This document shows, piece by piece, positions 6,020-8,388 of a stretch of DNA of 8,388 bases; positions within the stretch are counted from its first letter, which is position 1, and each line of letters opens with the position of its first letter. The notes beneath the pieces were generated by a model, which saw only the letters and a list, made by a program, of their open reading frames with translations, had not been told where the DNA came from and did no database searches. This DNA comes from Thermoflexales bacterium. Lineage in GTDB: Bacteria; Chloroflexota; Anaerolineae; B4-G1; SLSP01. Both the position numbers and the translations under genes were made by a program. The DNA lies in assembly GCA_007130345.1 (NCBI GenBank), contig SLSP01000315.1, positions 1 to 8,388 of the forward strand, given 5' to 3'.

Positions 6020-6989
6020 CGGCCCCCCGGATGATGGGATACCGGTAGGACAGCAACGCGGCAGCGAGCAGCGGCGGCCCCATCACCACGAGATGCAGCA
6101 CCAGGCCAATCGCCAGGGCCACATCGCCGGGCACGTCGAAGCCGCCGAGGACGACAACGCAGATACCCTCAAAGACGCCCAGGCGTCCCGGCGTGGGGAT
6201 GGCCGCACCGCCGACCATCAGCGCGGCCATCAGCAGCAGCGCGGCCGGCACGGAGCGGACGCCGAAGGCCGCCATCACGGCCCAGTTAGACGCCACGCCG
6301 AGGCCCCACGTTGCCAGAGTCCACAGAAACGCGCGCCCGGACGCGCCCGCGTCCCGCAGCGATTCGACGCCCTGCGTCAACTGGCGCAACCAGGGCAGTA
6401 CCGTAGCATCCCAGCCAAGCGGGAAGCGCGTCAGCACCGCCATCACCCACCGGAAGAGCGTCTCTTGCCAGCGCAGGCCCGCCCAGAGCGCGGCACACAC
6501 GCCCAGCACCAGCAGCCCCGTCCACACCGCCGACTGGGTGAACCACGCGGGCAGCGACATCAACGGGAGCAGCAGCAGGCCGCACAGCAGCAGGCCGATT
6601 AAGTCCCAGACCTTTTCCAACACCACTGTGCCGAGGGCTTCCGGTATAGCCACGTCCGGTTCCGGATCGATCCAAACCGCGCGCACGGCATCTCCGCCGC
6701 GCATCGGCAGAAAGAGATTGGCCGCTTGCCCGATCAGCATCGCGGCCAACGCGGGGCCGAAGTGCAACGTCGCCCACCAGAGGAGGGCTTGCCAGCGCCA
6801 CACGCGAGTGAAGAAGGTCGCTACGATAGCCAGCGTGCCCAACGCCACCCACAAGTAGTCGGCGCGGCGGAGGGCACGGAATGCCTCGCCCCAATCCAAC
6901 TCGCGGGCCAGCAACCAAAAGACCAGCAACATTACGGCGAAGGCCAGCGGGCCGCGCCAGCGCCGTTTCCCGGTGTGTTTAATCTCCAA
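6006..6989 (-). CDS. UPF0104/LPG-synthase-TM family membrane protein (flippase-like)
   Basis: The product is 327 residues with about eight membrane helices. Family signatures are IGQAANLFLPMRGGDAVRA (86-104), LGTVVLEKVWDLIGLLL (119-135) and VGGAAIPTPGRLGVFEG (259-275), as in the membrane half of MprF and in AglD2-like proteins. The catalytic domain of phosphatidylglycerol lysyltransferases is absent, so it is not an aminoacyl-lipid synthase. Proteins of this stand-alone type accompany glycosyltransferases and are suspected of moving or remodelling lipid-linked sugars; that role is inference. The longest reading starts at TTG 6989, overlapping the end of the upstream gene by 11 bp without a strong ribosome site. 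The next in-frame ATG, at 6932, would remove the first helix, so TTG is preferred. It overlaps the GT2 gene by 14 bp at its other end. Confidence 0.88.
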   Translation of the reverse strand: MEIKHTGKRRWRGPLAFAVMLLVFWLLARELDWGEAFRALRRADYLWVALGTLAIVATFFTRVWRWQALLWWATLHFGPALAAMLIGQAANLFLPMRGGDAVRAVWIDPEPDVAIPEALGTVVLEKVWDLIGLLLCGLLLLPLMSLPAWFTQSAVWTGLLVLGVCAALWAGLRWQETLFRWVMAVLTRFPLGWDATVLPWLRQLTQGVESLRDAGASGRAFLWTLATWGLGVASNWAVMAAFGVRSVPAALLLMAALMVGGAAIPTPGRLGVFEGICVVVLGGFDVPGDVALAIGLVLHLVVMGPPLLAAALLSYRYPIIRGADGTA

Positions 6990-8286
6990 CGTAACTCAAC
7001 CACGTCCGCGCTAACGGCGTCCACTGGTTATTCTCATCCAGTAAATTGCCGGTAGGGTAATAGGGATAGGCCATACTGAACCAGCACCAGCGCTGCACTA
7101 ACCGCCCGCCGTCATTGGGATCGCCGAGCGCGCCGTCGGTGGCTGTGAGGAAGAAGCGCCACGTCTCGCGGAGGAACTCGGCCATCCGCTCCGGGGGGAA
7201 GCCGTAGTCCTCCGGCATCGGCACGCCGAACTCGGAGACGATGAGGGGCTGCCCGCCGTAGCCGCGCGAGACCATCCAGCGGCGGAAGTCGTAGATTTGG
7301 GCGCGGAAAAGGTCCAGGTTGCCGGAGTCTTCGATGCTGTAGAGCTTGCCGGTGTTGTCGGGGATGCCGGGGGGGATGTCCACGCCCCAGGAGTCGCGCT
7401 CCTCGCGGAGCATGTAGTTGTGGATATGCCACGCTTGCGCCGGGAGCGGTGCGCCGAACTCGGCCTGGTAGGTTTGCAGCGCGATGTCGAGGTAGCGCAT
7501 CCGCAGCGGCGTCGGCTGCGCGATGCCGCCGGCGGCGACCACCGCGCCGGGATCGCCGGCCTTGATGGCGTGGTACGCCTCGTGGTACAGGCGCGCGTAG
7601 ACCTGCGGTTCGACGTTGTCCTGCCAGCGCACATCGGCCTCGTTGGAAATCAGCCAGAGCGAACCGGGCCGCGCCGCCGCAATGCCGGTGAGCGTTTCGG
7701 CGTTGGGGCGGAGGACGCCGCCGCGCATCCGCACGGTCTGCGCGTACTGGACGCCGGGCGGGAGGTTGACGCTGCCGCGCGCGCTCCAATCCATCACCCA
7801 GCCCACGCCGAGCGGGCCGAGCAGGTCATACGCCCCCGGCGCACCGTAGGGGATGGAGATGCCCAGGCGATGGCGCTCGTGGGGCGGGACGATGAAGCCG
7901 CCAGCCGGCGGAGGCGCGGCGGTCGGCTCGGGGGTGGCGGTGGGTTCCAGGGTGGGACTGAGTGTGGGCGATGGGCCAGGGGTATGCGTGGGACGGGGCG
8001 TGAGGGGAACGAGCGTCGCGGTAGCCGTCGGCTCAGGGGTCTCAGTAGGGATGCGAGTAGGGGTCGGAGATGGGGTGCGCGTCGGCACGATTGGCTCTGG
8101 GGTGGAGGTGGGCCGAGGCGTGGCGGTAGGCGATGGTTCCGGCTCCGCCGTCGAGGTAGCGGGGGGCAGCGGGGCCGGCGCAGAGGCTCCCGACCAGGTG
8201 GCGAGCATCAGCCCCAGGCCCAAAATCACACACAATCCGCCCACAAGGGGCATCCAATAGCGTTTGAGTAGCGTGGTTGCGTTCAT
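6979..8286 (-). CDS. Surface glycoside-hydrolase-like protein (TIM-barrel, clan A type) with Pro/Thr linker
   Basis: The product is 435 residues. A membrane signal or anchor lies at 12-30 (PLVGGLCVILGLGLMLATW), then a Pro/Thr/Glu linker of TPTATPEPT type (about 36-127), then a roughly 300-residue domain. In that domain LWLISNEADVRWQD places Asn215-Glu216 as the likely acid/base pair, WHIHNY (286-291) lies mid-barrel, and LIVSEFGVPM places Glu352 as the likely nucleophile. This spacing matches retaining clan A glycosidases (GH5/GH39-like), but the specific family is not certain. It probably acts outside the membrane on the cell's own or an external glycan. The ATG at 8286 has TGAGGA at 8298-8293 about six bases upstream, which itself overlaps the stop of the preceding Cas6-like gene. 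The stop overlaps the next gene by 11 bp. It may alternatively be a catalytically inert sugar-binding relative; both Glu residues are present, which favours activity. Confidence 0.8.
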   Translation of the reverse strand: MNATTLLKRYWMPLVGGLCVILGLGLMLATWSGASAPAPLPPATSTAEPEPSPTATPRPTSTPEPIVPTRTPSPTPTRIPTETPEPTATATLVPLTPRPTHTPGPSPTLSPTLEPTATPEPTAAPPPAGGFIVPPHERHRLGISIPYGAPGAYDLLGPLGVGWVMDWSARGSVNLPPGVQYAQTVRMRGGVLRPNAETLTGIAAARPGSLWLISNEADVRWQDNVEPQVYARLYHEAYHAIKAGDPGAVVAAGGIAQPTPLRMRYLDIALQTYQAEFGAPLPAQAWHIHNYMLREERDSWGVDIPPGIPDNTGKLYSIEDSGNLDLFRAQIYDFRRWMVSRGYGGQPLIVSEFGVPMPEDYGFPPERMAEFLRETWRFFLTATDGALGDPNDGGRLVQRWCWFSMAYPYYPTGNLLDENNQWTPLARTWLSYVGD

Positions 8287-8295
8287 AGATTATCC

Positions 8296-8388
8296 TCAGC
8301 GCAAGATGAACGTCCCACAACCAAAGTGCGTGTGATGGCCTACGTGCAGGATCGAGGCAAGTTGCAAATAGGGGATGGCAACTTCTGG
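8296..8388 (-). CDS. C-terminal end of a Cas6-like CRISPR endoribonuclease (cut by window edge)
   Basis: Only the last 30 residues are visible, ending at a TGA at 8298-8296. They include YLQLASILHVGHHTHFGCGT and a final FILR. The pattern L-x-x-x-L-H-V-G-x-x-T-x-F-G-x-G followed by an aromatic residue matches my memory of the glycine-rich loop that closes Cas6/DUF2276 RAMP proteins, the enzymes that cut precursor CRISPR RNA. In that family the usual form is HVGKGTTFGLGRY. The stop sits nine bases before the ATG of the glycosidase-like gene, whose ribosome site overlaps it, so the two are probably co-transcribed. The fragment is short, so another glycine-rich protein end cannot be excluded. No CRISPR repeats are visible in the window. 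Confidence 0.5.
   Translation of the reverse strand, partial: PEVAIPYLQLASILHVGHHTHFGCGTFILR

Noticed and set aside
7297..8271. Long plus-strand open frame opposite the glycosidase-like gene
   Set aside because: It is Arg/Gly-rich low complexity mirroring the Pro/Thr linker and high-GC codons; no domain and no ribosome site that stands out.
8287..8388. Promoter region for the glycosidase-like gene
   Set aside because: GATAAT lies next to the start codon and overlaps the ribosome site, and the segment reads as the coding end of a Cas6-like gene.

Overview
This 8.4-kb, GC-rich window reads as one leftward (minus-strand) block of envelope or surface-glycan genes from a bacterium that is probably a member of the Chloroflexota, perhaps Anaerolineae-like. 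The taxonomic hint is the long Pro/Thr linkers of TPTATPEPT type in two exported proteins, together with high GC, DUF4012 and DUF2723 membrane proteins, and tight gene overlaps. No marker gene is present, so the assignment is an inference.

Layout in the direction of transcription, right to left. At the right edge lie the last 30 codons of a protein whose tail (LHVGHHTHFGCGTF) resembles the glycine-rich C-terminus of Cas6 CRISPR endoribonucleases. Nine bases later starts a secreted or anchored TIM-barrel glycoside-hydrolase-like protein with a Pro/Thr linker. It overlaps a UPF0104/LPG-synthase-TM family membrane protein, which in turn overlaps a family 2 glycosyltransferase. Next comes an AT-rich hicB-hicA toxin-antitoxin cassette. 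It is followed by a DUF2723 (GT-C-type, protein-O-mannosyltransferase-like) membrane protein, which overlaps a DUF4012 protein by 10 bp. After an 89-bp gap with a plausible promoter come a small secreted Pro/Thr-rich protein with a C-terminal hydrophobic tail and the first 92 codons of an ABC ATPase of the polysaccharide-export (Wzt/TagH) type, cut by the left edge.

The enzymes fit a common theme: sugar transfer (GT2, DUF2723), movement or export of lipid-linked or polymeric glycan (flippase-like protein, ABC ATPase), trimming at the surface (GH-like protein), and a DUF4012 protein often found near polysaccharide genes. The substrate cannot be read from the sequence.

The most unusual structure is inside the DUF2723 gene. 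Two unrelated palindromic repeat elements (3336-3408 and 3857-3951) sit within the coding sequence without breaking the reading frame, each adding roughly 25-32 residues. The hicBA cassette is compositionally foreign and appears to supply the first codons of the DUF2723 gene. There are no tRNA, rRNA or CRISPR arrays in the window. No gene-free stretch exceeds 300 bases; the gaps are 955-1043 and 4975-5014.
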